A stretch of DNA of 64,000 nt from Pirellulales bacterium (lineage in GTDB: Bacteria; Planctomycetota; Planctomycetia; Pirellulales; JADZDJ01), in assembly GCA_035656635.1 (NCBI GenBank), contig DASRSD010000073.1, forward strand, positions 1 through 64,000, written 5' to 3'. Made by a program: the position numbers and the translations under genes. The notes beneath the pieces are model-generated. The model ran no database searches and was not told where the DNA came from. It was given only the letters and a program-made list of their open reading frames with translations. Shown here in pieces: positions 17,918-26,940 of the stretch (the first letter of the stretch is position 1; each line of letters begins with the position of its first letter).

Positions 17918-19570
17918 TTACATTTTGCTTCGGCGGCGACAGCTCCGCAACGCAACGGTTGCCGAAATAGCCAGCAGCCAAACCGGGGCGGGCTCTGGAA
18001 CGGGGTTGGTCGAGCCGCTGCCGGCCAAAAGGGCATTAAGCATTCCCTGCAGATCGGCATTGTTGACCACGCCGTCGTGGTTGAAATCGCCCAGATCAAG
18101 CAGTTCAGGCTGCGTGATGCTATTGGTTGATTCAAAGGCGGTTAAATTGGTCAGCGCAGAAAGCATCGCCGGAATATCGGAGCTGTTGAATTGGCCATCG
18201 CCGTTGAAATCGCCTTGCAAGGGAGCAAACGCGCTCAGGGCCGCCAACGCATTATGGCTGCTGGTGCTGCCGAACAGGGCCGTTGTTCCGCCGTTGTTAA
18301 TGAAAAAGCCGGGAACTTGCACCGCCTCTGGATACCAATACAGCAGTCCCTCTCCATCGTGCCCTGGCAAGCTCAGCATCAAATTCCGAACGGCAGCCAA
18401 CTCCGCTTCTTGCCCCGCCTGCGTCGCCGGCCACGTGGAAATCGGCTCCGTTCCGCCATTCGCAGTTCCTGTGTACGGGTAATCGGTTTCCAACAGCATG
18501 ATCCGTTTTGAAGGATTGATGTTTGTGCCGTTGTTAGTGTTGATATTCGCCAATGCTGTCAGGTTCGATTGCAAAAAGCTGAACGACTTCTGCGAATTAT
18601 TGCTGGACGGATAATAATCTACCCCTTCCACGTCGAAATCGGTCACGTTGCCCAGCGACACGCTCGTAATATTGCTATAGAAAGATTGCGGCTGGTCATT
18701 CATATCTCCACTATCGATACTCAGGGCAATGGGAATATGCTGGCCGAGGCTTTGTGCATCCCGTACTCCCGCAATCGCCGCATTCAGCAGACCGCCAAAA
18801 TTCTTCCAGCTTTGGTTGGTTTGGGCCTGCGTGGGTTTGTTGTTGGTCAGCCCCAGCCCTGAGTAGGGAGTATTTTGATACAGAATTCTTCCGCCCACGG
18901 CCGCGGCGCCCGAGCTTCCAGTTTGCCACAACATGCCGTCGGTCGTTTCATTGCCGATTTGCACCATATCGGGCATCACGCCGGCATTTTTGAAGGACGT
19001 TAATGTATTCTGGGTATAGGTTTGAACGTCCGATTCTAATCCTGCCAAGGTCGTGTCCGCGTCCCAGCCTAGTCCTTGGTTAACATGCACGGGCTTGGTT
19101 TGATGGCCGGGGTCCGCCCAGGTGTCGGAGTAATGGAAATCCAACAAAATCTTCGCACCCGGGTCGTCGGCTTTAATTTGTTGGGCCAGCGTGATGTCGT
19201 AGGCAGTAGTTTGAATGGCGCCTGTGTTGGCATTGGTATAGGTTGTTGGCGGATTCACAAAAACTCGCAGCCGGAACATGTTCGCCCCGCTGTCGTACAT
19301 GATTTGATCCAAAGGCGCCGCGACGTTGTTTTGTGTAAACGTAATATTCTGCTGCTGCATGAACGTTTCCAGCGAAATGTCGCCGCCGACATAAAATGGG
19401 TACGCACCCAGCGTAAGCCGAGAGCAGTTTAAGAGCATGCAGCAAAGTATGCAGCCTATCGCGGCTCGTTTGTGCCATCGAACTTGCGCAAACGCATCGA
19501 GTCTAAATCGATCAGAAACGGTTTCACCCGAAGCAGCCATCGCACGCATTTCCCCCTTCACGCTCCTCAT
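17918..19570 (-). CDS. GH53 arabinogalactan endo-beta-1,4-galactanase with dockerin-like repeats and PEP-CTERM tail
   Basis: Secreted endo-galactanase (550 residues). A hydrophobic signal region lies at about 36-56. The GH53 barrel includes FRLRVFVNPP, LLDFHYSDTWADPGH, the acid/base Glu in MVQIGNETTDGM and the probable nucleophile in MLLETDYPY. Two EF-hand-like dockerin I motifs follow, GDFNGDGQFNSSDI and GDFNHDGVVNNADL. The C-terminus is PEP-CTERM-like: VPEPAPVWLLAI, a hydrophobic helix, then RSCRRRSK. This predicts export and sorting to the cell surface. It lies 44 bases downstream of the FecR/LamG gene and 54 bases upstream of the GH35 gene. An in-frame ATG at 19549 after GGGGGAA is an alternative start. 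Confidence 0.92.
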   Translation of the reverse strand: MRSVKGEMRAMAASGETVSDRFRLDAFAQVRWHKRAAIGCILCCMLLNCSRLTLGAYPFYVGGDISLETFMQQQNITFTQNNVAAPLDQIMYDSGANMFRLRVFVNPPTTYTNANTGAIQTTAYDITLAQQIKADDPGAKILLDFHYSDTWADPGHQTKPVHVNQGLGWDADTTLAGLESDVQTYTQNTLTSFKNAGVMPDMVQIGNETTDGMLWQTGSSGAAAVGGRILYQNTPYSGLGLTNNKPTQAQTNQSWKNFGGLLNAAIAGVRDAQSLGQHIPIALSIDSGDMNDQPQSFYSNITSVSLGNVTDFDVEGVDYYPSSNNSQKSFSFLQSNLTALANINTNNGTNINPSKRIMLLETDYPYTGTANGGTEPISTWPATQAGQEAELAAVRNLMLSLPGHDGEGLLYWYPEAVQVPGFFINNGGTTALFGSTSSHNALAALSAFAPLQGDFNGDGQFNSSDIPAMLSALTNLTAFESTNSITQPELLDLGDFNHDGVVNNADLQGMLNALLAGSGSTNPVPEPAPVWLLAISATVALRSCRRRSKM

Positions 19571-19614
19571 TCCGCCCGCATTCCCAAAAACTGCCTCGCC
19601 CCGGCAAAACTCTG

Positions 19615-21414
19615 CTATTTTGCGGTGTTGTTATCCGCGATTGAAATGGAATATTTGTCGGTCAAATAGGCTGTGGTATCGGCAAGCTCTTTAGGCGACA
19701 ACGCTTTGTTGTAAATCAGCAGTTCCGCCAAATCGCCATGAAAGAACAGCTCCTTCCAAGCGTGTCGACCAATGATTTTGCGCGAAGTAATGGCTTGCGG
19801 CGCGAAAGCCTTGGCTTCGCCGCAGTTTTCGCCATTGATAAACATTTTCGACTGGCCGTGCGAATAGTCGTACACATACGAAACCACAACGGGCACATCG
19901 GCCCCCACTTGCGGCGCATCGACCCGGCCCGATTCAACCGTCGCGCTGCCGACAAAACCCGCAAATACTTGCCCGGTCAATAGGGTCGGCTTGAACTCCT
20001 CGGCCAGCAGCGGCTCGCCAATTTGCAACACGCCGGGGTGCAATGTGTTGCTTAGGAAGCCATTTGCCTCGCGGCTTGGCGGGCCGTCATAATTCAAAAT
20101 TTGGCCTCCCCACCGGCGCTTTGGATCGTAAGACTGCGACGAAAACTGGCACACGCACAGCACTGTTTGATCGTCGGTGGTTTCCAGCGGCGTAGTGACT
20201 AAATAATTCGATTTGCCATCGAACCGCACGGCCGGATGCCCATGGAGTGCCTCGGGCACCAATAACGGCCGGGCCGATTCCTCGTTTTGCGTGGCGTCTT
20301 CTCCCGATCGATTGTCGCCGTACAAAATATCGGGCCAAGTGACCACGCGCTGGTGGGAATCGATCTGCACGGCGGCATCGGCGGCCAACCACAGCGCCAG
20401 CTTGCTGGGCACCAGCAGCTTGGAAGGCGCTGCGGCCGTGCGTCGAACTGCCATCAGCAGCGCGAACTGTTGCTTGTCGAAGGCGATGTCGCTCGATTGG
20501 CCACTGGGCAACTGGAACTGCATGGCGTTGTCGGCAGTGACGTGAATCACGTCGCTGTGCTCGGTCGATTCCTTTCTCGCCTGGCTGCAGAGCACTTCCC
20601 CTTCGAACACGTGCAATTCGGTGCGGCCATTAGAACCCACACTGATGCCAAACGCAGTTCCCAAATCGACAAAATCGACCCCCGGCGAGCGAATGGCGAA
20701 CGAAAATGCCCGATGCGGAACGTTGGCGGTTATTTTGCCCGATCGCAACACGCCCACCATCTGGCTTTCAGCGACAAATTCACACGGACCTTGCAACACT
20801 ACCTCCGCACCGCATTCAAACGTTACTTTGGCCATCCCCGAATGCAGCGCGATGTGGCTCCCCTTGCTAAGCAATTGACCCGGGTGAAACTCGGTCGCGC
20901 GCGGCTGCCAAACTCCGTCGACTAATTGCGTTAACGTGGCCACAACGTCGGTATTATCGACATCGCGGGCGGTAGGCACTTCGCTGAGCCAGGAATTGGT
21001 GTGTTGACGAAAAACCCACGCGGTGAGGCCCAGCAGCACGGCCGCAGCTGCGCCGGCCAGCCACCAGCGGCGAGAAATGAACCGCAGGGACGAAGCATCG
21101 CGCCGGGCACGCTCGTCGGAAAACAACAGGTTCTTCGCGCCCGATGTTTGCTTCTTCGAGGCGGCAGTCAATTGCGAAAATGCCCGCTTCGACAAGCCCG
21201 GAGCGCCTTGAGCGAACTGATCCATAATCTCATGCAACGCGCTTTCGGTGAACAACTCCGAAATTTGCCGATGCAGCAGGCACCAGCGCGAAAAATATTG
21301 GGCGAATTCATTGTCGCTGAGCAGGCGCGATTCTAAACGCGCCAATTCGTCGGCAGTTACCGTTCCATCGAGGTAACGGCTTAGCAGGAGATCGAATTCT
21401 GATTCGGCCGACAT
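19615..21414 (-). CDS. FecR-domain membrane protein with extracellular LamG domain (putative anti-sigma sensor)
   Basis: A 599-residue protein from the ATG at 21414, two bases after the sigma factor stop. The N-terminal 100 residues (SEFDLLLSRYLDGTVTADEL) resemble the cytoplasmic anti-sigma segment of planctomycete FecR proteins. One membrane helix follows (WWLAGAAAAVLLGLTAWVF), then a FecR-type beta domain (GMAKVTFECGAEVVLQGP, VDFVDLGTAFGISV). The C-terminal half is a LamG/concanavalin-like domain (KMFINGENCGEAKAF, HGDLAELLIYNKALSP). LamG domains often bind glycans. The genetic linkage to a galactanase suggests that it reports galactan outside the cell to the sigma factor; this role is an inference. 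Confidence 0.85.
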   Translation of the reverse strand: MSAESEFDLLLSRYLDGTVTADELARLESRLLSDNEFAQYFSRWCLLHRQISELFTESALHEIMDQFAQGAPGLSKRAFSQLTAASKKQTSGAKNLLFSDERARRDASSLRFISRRWWLAGAAAAVLLGLTAWVFRQHTNSWLSEVPTARDVDNTDVVATLTQLVDGVWQPRATEFHPGQLLSKGSHIALHSGMAKVTFECGAEVVLQGPCEFVAESQMVGVLRSGKITANVPHRAFSFAIRSPGVDFVDLGTAFGISVGSNGRTELHVFEGEVLCSQARKESTEHSDVIHVTADNAMQFQLPSGQSSDIAFDKQQFALLMAVRRTAAAPSKLLVPSKLALWLAADAAVQIDSHQRVVTWPDILYGDNRSGEDATQNEESARPLLVPEALHGHPAVRFDGKSNYLVTTPLETTDDQTVLCVCQFSSQSYDPKRRWGGQILNYDGPPSREANGFLSNTLHPGVLQIGEPLLAEEFKPTLLTGQVFAGFVGSATVESGRVDAPQVGADVPVVVSYVYDYSHGQSKMFINGENCGEAKAFAPQAITSRKIIGRHAWKELFFHGDLAELLIYNKALSPKELADTTAYLTDKYSISIADNNTAK

Positions 21415-21416
21415 CT

Positions 21417-21974
21417 TCAGCCTGCTCCTTTTGCCAGTTGACGGTGGATGCATCCATACAACACCGTGCGAATGCGGTGCAGCATGACAAATACTCCGTC
21501 ACTCGACATGCCAAACCGCTGGGCAATGTCGGCCACCTTTGCATTTTGGCTGTAGCGCAATTCCAAAACTTCCCGCCGTCGGCCTTGGATTTTTTCCAGG
21601 CACGTCTTTAACGCCGCGCGCCGGTCTTCCGCTTCGTGCCCCACTTGTTCCAACGCCTGCTCCAACTTCGTTAACGCAGTCTCACTAAGCACCAACCGGT
21701 CGCGGGCCCGGGAACGGTAATACTTCAACACGCGATTTCGGGCAATTCCCAAGGCCCAGGAAACAAACGAACGGTTGCGATCGAACGTCGAATATTTTTC
21801 CGCCGCGATTTGGGCCACTTCCTGAACCAGGTCCTCCGCATGATGCACATCCAACACATTGGCCGTCACGTAGGCTGAAATGATTGGTTGCGATTGCACC
21901 CACAAGCGCGCAAGTTCGCGCACGGCACTGTTCTGCGGCGAGGTTCCTTCTTCGTGCGGTGCGTCCGAAACCAT
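21417..21974 (-). CDS. ECF-type RNA polymerase sigma factor
   Basis: A 185-residue sigma-70-family protein from the ATG at 21974; the open frame reaches a TTG at 22064. Region 2 is seen as HHAEDLVQEVAQIAAEKY and FVSWALGIARNRVLKYYR, and region 4 as RREVLELRYSQNAKVADIAQ with the recognition helix GMSSDGVFVMLHRIRTVLY. The architecture and the following FecR-LamG gene match planctomycete-specific ECF groups. It probably controls its own line of genes (GH53, GH35) and perhaps the divergent PEP-CTERM genes. No target promoter could be read with confidence. Confidence 0.93.
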   Translation of the reverse strand: MVSDAPHEEGTSPQNSAVRELARLWVQSQPIISAYVTANVLDVHHAEDLVQEVAQIAAEKYSTFDRNRSFVSWALGIARNRVLKYYRSRARDRLVLSETALTKLEQALEQVGHEAEDRRAALKTCLEKIQGRRREVLELRYSQNAKVADIAQRFGMSSDGVFVMLHRIRTVLYGCIHRQLAKGAG

Positions 21975-22555
21975 CGGTATTTGGCCTGCTGCTCTAGGGA
22001 GGCAATAATCGGCCCTATTACCCTTACCCGGTCGGCGTAAATCTTTACTTAGAATCTGTGGCAATTAAGCGTGCAATCGACCATTTTCCAATACAATTCG
22101 CTGGTCCAGCCATCGCCGGACCAAACTATCGGCATAGGCTCTGCGCCACAAGGACAGGGCCGTTCAATGGACGCCGCGGTTTCGCACCACGTTAAACTCT
22201 TATGGGTTAGCAATTTACGTCGTTGGTATAAAGAACCGTCTTCAAAGTCCGGCTCCTCAGCCGCCGCCCCGATTGTCCCTGCCGTAGTTGGCCGACCGCT
22301 TCGCGCGATGCTCGGTCCAAATTATTTGCCAGATTTTGGTTAAGGTTCCGTTCGCAGAGGGGAACTTTAGTAACGGCAGGCTATTTCAGGCCAATCGCGG
22401 GCGATTATTCGGGGGAACGGCGGCAACTTGTTGGTTGTCCGTTGGCACCCTGACCAATCGTCCTCAGCGAAGTCGGATACTCACGGGACAGCAGAGGCAC
22501 GAGGCACCGTGTTTGCCATTTCCTTCCATCGTTTTTGCACCCGGAGTCGCGACTC
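21975..22555. other. Divergent intergenic region between sigma factor and PEP-CTERM genes
   Basis: About 580 bases without a credible gene. It must contain promoters for both divergent operons, possibly recognised by the sigma factor itself. A tandem heptamer GAGGCAC-GAGGCAC is seen at 22494-22507, 49 bases before the PEP-CTERM start. The frame at 22071-22343 has no family resemblance and I do not call it. Confidence 0.5.
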
Positions 22556-23317
22556 ATGTCCCTCAGCTTCCACCGCTTTCCGGCCCTTGGCGGACTAATT
22601 GTTCTTTCCCTTTTCGCCTGCACCACTTCCGCACTAGCAGATTCTTACACTCTCGGCGATACCGCAGGAGGCCACTGGAATACTGACTATGTCCAAGGCT
22701 TCAATACTTCGCTTATCGGGCCCAGCGGCACTGCCCCCAGCGGCCTGAACAACGGCGACCCGGTCTATCTTACGCAGTTTCAGTTCTTCAAATCCGGCAA
22801 TGCTGATTCCGCCGCCAACATCCAACTGGCAATCATCAACAACATTTATTCTGGCAGTCCGACCATTCCCAACATGACGGAAAGCTCCGGTCCGTTTGTG
22901 GGCATTTCCACCAATACCATTGCCAGCACCGCGAGCTTGGCAACCGGCGATGCGATCACCTTCACTTTCAACAATCTCCAGCTCAGCTACGGGACCGATT
23001 ACGCCGCCTATTTTGTCAACGTGGGTGCCGGTGGTGCCTTGACCCCGGTCCTGGTGTCAACATTGGACGCTAATTACGCCGACCAAGGCGGTGGAGATTT
23101 CCATCCCGTGCCAAATTACGGCACTGATTCTCAATTCAATTACACCACAAGCAATTCCATCAGCGGTGGTTTCTTCAGTGCTTATTCGTACGCCGGTGAC
23201 GCTAATTTTTTGGCAACCCTGTCATACACTGCCGCTCCCGAACCTAGTTCCATCATTCTGGCACTAGGCGGATTCGGTGTGCTGGCACTCGCTGCCCGGC
23301 GCCGAGTGTGTCGCTAA
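22556..23317 (+). CDS. PEP-CTERM surface protein, function unknown
   Basis: A 253-residue exported protein: signal peptide (ALGGLIVLSLFACTTSALA), a Ser/Thr/Asn/Gly-rich beta-type body and a PEP-CTERM tail (PEPSSIILALGGFGVLALAARRR). The segment LTQFQFFKSGNADSAANIQ is closely matched in the next gene, so the two are paralogs. No enzyme motif is seen. It is probably sorted to the cell envelope by an exosortase system; none is encoded in this window. Confidence 0.82.
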   Translation: MSLSFHRFPALGGLIVLSLFACTTSALADSYTLGDTAGGHWNTDYVQGFNTSLIGPSGTAPSGLNNGDPVYLTQFQFFKSGNADSAANIQLAIINNIYSGSPTIPNMTESSGPFVGISTNTIASTASLATGDAITFTFNNLQLSYGTDYAAYFVNVGAGGALTPVLVSTLDANYADQGGGDFHPVPNYGTDSQFNYTTSNSISGGFFSAYSYAGDANFLATLSYTAAPEPSSIILALGGFGVLALAARRRVCR

Positions 23318-23383
23318 GGCTCCTAAAAACTTACACGGAACTTCACGACCGCTACTCGAAGAGGCAATTCTAGGAGGCGGCAT

Positions 23384-24553
23384 ATGCTTCGGATGCTGAA
23401 ATTATCAGCGATTCTCCTCGCGCTAGCGATACCGCTGGCTGGAAACATGTCGGCCACAGCCGCCACCGGAACATCCTCGTTTACGGGCGACGGCAATTGG
23501 GGTGGTGGAGGCATGTACGCCCAAGGTTTTTCTCTGGGAACTGGCGCCAGCGGGTTTGGCGTTACCGGCGCCACCGGCTCTACCGCCCACCTAACCCAAT
23601 TTCAATTTTATAAGTCGGGGTTGGCGGATGCTGCCAATGTTCAACTGGCCATTGTCAGTAACTATTTCATTGCGTTGGATCCCACGACCCATAGCTTTAG
23701 CAGCACCGATGCAGCGGTCGTTGGTCTTTCGTCAAACACGCTGAATGTAACCAGCGCAAATTACGCCGTTGGCGCGCCCATCAATTTTACGTTTAGCAAT
23801 CTTCCCCTGACATATGGTCGTGGTACGTACGATCAGAATGGTCTGCCCGTGTTCGAATCGCCCGATTACGCAGCGATTTTCGTCAACAATAACGGCGGCA
23901 CGCTAACACCGGTTTTTACTCCAGTGCTCATAACCAACTACACGCAGGTGCAAGATCCGCCAGATGGATCGCTTAGCGACGGATCGGCAACAGGTGCATC
24001 CGCGGTCGGTACGAATGGTGATTGGACAGAGTACGTTCCCTCGCACGATTACGGTTATCGCCGTGATTATAACGACGGCACGACTCAGCATTTCGGCGAT
24101 CAATTCAAAGCGGCCAGTAATTTCTTTAGCACGGACAACACCTCGCTTTCCACATTCGGCCCCTACTATGGCGACGTCGACTTCACCACCACTTTCACGT
24201 TCACTCCCAAACAAGGCGATTTCAACGGCGACGGTCATTTCGACTCCAGCGACATAGCGGCCATGGAACAGGCGCTGATTAATCTCAGCGGATTTGATTC
24301 GGCCCATGGCTTAAGCCCGGACGACATCAAGGCCATGGGCGATTTCAACGGCGATGGCGTCGTTAACAACACCGACCTGCAAGGCATGCTGAACGCACTG
24401 CAAAGTGGCCAAGGCTCGCTTGCCGGAGTTCCGGAGCCGGGCAGTCTGGCACTCTCGGCATGGGCCGCAGTTGCCTTTGTACTGTATGGCCGGCGCGTAC
24501 AAAAAAACCGTTTGCAATTGCCACAAGTGTGCCAACTTTCTGCGGAACGATAA
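23384..24553 (+). CDS. PEP-CTERM surface protein with dockerin-like repeats, paralog of the preceding gene
   Basis: 389 residues with a strong AGGAGG at 23372-23377 six bases before the ATG. After a signal peptide (ILLALAIPLAGNMSATAA) the body repeats the preceding protein's layout (LTQFQFYKSGLADAANVQ, PINFTFSNLPLTYG). It then adds two EF-hand-like dockerin motifs absent from the paralog, GDFNGDGHFDSSDIAAM and GDFNGDGVVNNTDLQGM, before the PEP-CTERM tail (VPEPGSLALSAWAAVAFVLYGRR). The dockerin pair is like that of the GH53 on the other strand. No cohesin gene is visible in the window. Confidence 0.84.
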   Translation: MLRMLKLSAILLALAIPLAGNMSATAATGTSSFTGDGNWGGGGMYAQGFSLGTGASGFGVTGATGSTAHLTQFQFYKSGLADAANVQLAIVSNYFIALDPTTHSFSSTDAAVVGLSSNTLNVTSANYAVGAPINFTFSNLPLTYGRGTYDQNGLPVFESPDYAAIFVNNNGGTLTPVFTPVLITNYTQVQDPPDGSLSDGSATGASAVGTNGDWTEYVPSHDYGYRRDYNDGTTQHFGDQFKAASNFFSTDNTSLSTFGPYYGDVDFTTTFTFTPKQGDFNGDGHFDSSDIAAMEQALINLSGFDSAHGLSPDDIKAMGDFNGDGVVNNTDLQGMLNALQSGQGSLAGVPEPGSLALSAWAAVAFVLYGRRVQKNRLQLPQVCQLSAER

Positions 24554-24597
24554 GTCCACACGCGCAAGCAGTGTGCGGAAGTTCGCCGATCAATCTC

Positions 24598-24638
24598 CCC
24601 CCGCTCCTGGCGTGCCTGCGGCGCCGGGGGCCTTTTTT
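24598..24638 (+). terminator. Intrinsic terminator after the PEP-CTERM gene pair
   Basis: GC-rich hairpin: CCCCCG (24598-24603) pairs with CGGGGG (24625-24630), with an inner GGCG/CGCC pairing, followed by CCTTTTTT. It lies 45 bases after the stop at 24553 and 30 bases before the DUF1559 start, so it separates the two plus-strand units. Confidence 0.75.
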
Positions 24639-24667
24639 GACAAGGTCTTTTTGATAAGGCCTGGCTC

Positions 24668-25789
24668 ATGAAGAGACCAGCAACAAACACACACCGAAAT
24701 GCGCGACCGGCCTTTACGCTGGTCGAACTGCTGGTGGTGATTGCCATTATTGGCATTCTCATTGCGCTATTGCTGCCGGCCGTCCAAGCGGCACGGGAAG
24801 CAGCACGCCGCACACAATGTTTGAATTCTATTCGCCAGTTGGGCTTGGCGTGCCTGAATTACGAGTCAACGAAAAAACACTTTCCCTCCGCGCTCTACGA
24901 CGAAAACGGCAGCGACCACGTAGGTCCCTATGGATTTATTGCCATTGTCACGCCGTACATGGAGGATAAGGCGCTTCACGACTTGATCAATTTCACGTTC
25001 CGGTGGGATATTTCACCAAATGTCGACCAAGGCGTGCCCACCACGGTGATTCCATTTGTGAAGTGCCCCTCGCAGGACTACAACGAACCAATCATCATGT
25101 TCTCCGGCATCTCCGGACCAGCTGCCGGCACGCTCACGACGGGTCCAGAGCGCGCCCACTACTATGCCGTGATGGGCGGCAAGTTCGCTGACACATGCCC
25201 GGGAAATCCGCCCTGGGAGTTAACCGGTTGTTTGCCCACTGCTTTCGGCGGGCCCACCTATCCACCTCAGCCAACTTGGCGCGGCGGCATCGCCACCAAC
25301 GGCGTCATGTATCCGGCCAGCAAGGTTCGCATCAGCGACGTTAGCGACGGCACCAGCAAAACGTTATTAATTGGCGAATGCTCGTGGGATTATAGTTCCA
25401 AGCTAGGTTATGTTCCACCGGGCTGGTACGCAGGAGCGGAGGTATGGGGAAATTACCCGGGGTTCGTTGATCATGATGCAGATCTGAAAAATACTATGGG
25501 TCCCCCGGCCGCGACTGCCGAAGGTTTCTGGATGATTAATGCGGTCAATGTTTATTACGGCATTACGGGTGCTAGTGTGCAACCCAGCGATCTGAATCCG
25601 CAGGTCGGTTACAATGCGCCGAAGATTTCCAAACACAACGATTTGAGCTTCGGCAGCAAGCATTTCAACGGCTGCAGTTTTTGCATGGCCGACGGATCAG
25701 CTCACTTTCTAAGCGCAACTACAGATCTTGGGGTCCTTAAAAATCTAGCCAACCGCCACGACGGCCAGCAAGTGAGCCTTGACCAATGA
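24668..25789 (+). CDS. DUF1559 pseudopilin-like protein
   Basis: A 373-residue member of the large planctomycete DUF1559 family. It has a type IV pilin-like prepilin segment ([19 protein letters not shown], then [16 protein letters not shown]), the usual body with conserved Asn/Gly/Trp residues, and the C-terminal signature LSFGSKHFNGCSFCMADGS. Cellular role unknown; members are thought to be processed by a prepilin peptidase and displayed at the envelope. The stop overlaps the GH53 start as ATGA, coupling it to the enzyme. Confidence 0.93.
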   Translation: MKRPATNTHRNARPAFTLVELLVVIAIIGILIALLLPAVQAAREAARRTQCLNSIRQLGLACLNYESTKKHFPSALYDENGSDHVGPYGFIAIVTPYMEDKALHDLINFTFRWDISPNVDQGVPTTVIPFVKCPSQDYNEPIIMFSGISGPAAGTLTTGPERAHYYAVMGGKFADTCPGNPPWELTGCLPTAFGGPTYPPQPTWRGGIATNGVMYPASKVRISDVSDGTSKTLLIGECSWDYSSKLGYVPPGWYAGAEVWGNYPGFVDHDADLKNTMGPPAATAEGFWMINAVNVYYGITGASVQPSDLNPQVGYNAPKISKHNDLSFGSKHFNGCSFCMADGSAHFLSATTDLGVLKNLANRHDGQQVSLDQ

Positions 25790-26880
25790 TGCGAACCCGG
25801 CGGTTTTGTTTAATTTGCGTGCTGGTGCTGGGATTGGCCGAATGCTGTTTCAAATCAGGTGTAAGCTGCGCCGGCGAAAACGAATATGCCATCGGCGCCG
25901 ATCTTTCGTCGTCAGCCCAGGCGGAGCAAAGCGGCATGGTTTTCAAAGACGGCGACCAGCCTAAGCCGGTGCTGCAACTGTTCAAAGATCATGGTTACAA
26001 CTGGATTCGCTTGCGGCTGTTTCACACGCCCTCGCGGCTGCCCAACAATTTGCAGTACACGCTGGCCCTGGCCAAGCAAGCCAAGGCGCTGGGTTACAAA
26101 TTTCTGTTGAATTTTCACTACTCCGATACCTGGGCCGACCCGCAAAAGCAATTCATTCCCAAGGCCTGGGAGAAAATGTCGCACGCAGAGCTTACTGATG
26201 CGGTGTTCGCTTACACTCGCGATTGCATTGCCGCCTTCCGTCAAGCAGAGGCCTTGCCTGACATGGTCCAAATTGGCAACGAAATTACCGGCGGCATGTT
26301 GTGGCCCGATGGACGGCTGCCCAATAACTGGAGCAACTTTGCCGATTTGCTAAAAGCGGGCATTCGGGGCGTCGATGCCGGCCGCGGCGATGCGCCCATG
26401 CCGCTGATCATGATTCACATTGATCGTGGCGGCGATCAAAAAGGAACCAAATGGTTTTTCGATAAGTGCCAGGAGTATAGCGTGCCGTTCGATGTGATCG
26501 GCCAATCGTATTATCCATGGTGGCACGGCAGCCTTGACGACTTGCGCAAGAATTTGAACTTCATGGCCGAAACCTATCACAAAGATATTTACGTGGTGGA
26601 AGCCGCTTACAACTGGCGAACGGCCGAATACCGCGATAAGCCTGGCCCTTACCCCGAAACGCCCGCAGGCCAGCGGCAATTTCTGGAAGCCGTTAATCAA
26701 GCGGTGAAAGAGACGCCGCACGGCCTGGGCAAAGGCGTGTTTTGGTGGGAGCCGGCCGTCGGCAAAGGAGGCGTCGCCAGCCGCGGCATGTTCGACGCCG
26801 ATCACCGCGCATTGCCGGTCGTTCACTTATTCGACAAACCGACGACCGCCACTGCGGTTACTGCCCCGCCGGTCCATTGA
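25786..26880 (+). CDS. GH53 arabinogalactan endo-beta-1,4-galactanase
   Basis: A second, minimal GH53 enzyme (364 residues): N-terminal signal (RFCLICVLVLGLAECC) and a single catalytic barrel with no dockerin or PEP-CTERM tail. Motifs are WIRLRLFHTPSRLP, FLLNFHYSDTWADP, the acid/base Glu in MVQIGNEITGGM and the nucleophile Glu probably in YVVEAAYNWR. GKGVFWWEPA closes the barrel. It is likely periplasmic, or an odd lipoprotein, complementing the surface-sorted GH53. It overlaps the DUF1559 gene by 4 bases. Confidence 0.92.
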   Translation: MMRTRRFCLICVLVLGLAECCFKSGVSCAGENEYAIGADLSSSAQAEQSGMVFKDGDQPKPVLQLFKDHGYNWIRLRLFHTPSRLPNNLQYTLALAKQAKALGYKFLLNFHYSDTWADPQKQFIPKAWEKMSHAELTDAVFAYTRDCIAAFRQAEALPDMVQIGNEITGGMLWPDGRLPNNWSNFADLLKAGIRGVDAGRGDAPMPLIMIHIDRGGDQKGTKWFFDKCQEYSVPFDVIGQSYYPWWHGSLDDLRKNLNFMAETYHKDIYVVEAAYNWRTAEYRDKPGPYPETPAGQRQFLEAVNQAVKETPHGLGKGVFWWEPAVGKGGVASRGMFDADHRALPVVHLFDKPTTATAVTAPPVH

Positions 26881-26940
26881 TCGGCCGCACTACCGGGTTG
26901 CTCACTCAGGAATTACCTGACCGCAGACGAGAAATATCGT

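Noticed and set aside
22071-22343. A 90-residue plus-strand frame between the sigma factor and PEP-CTERM genes
   Set aside because: No ribosome site, no recognisable family, and it lies in the region that must carry divergent promoters.
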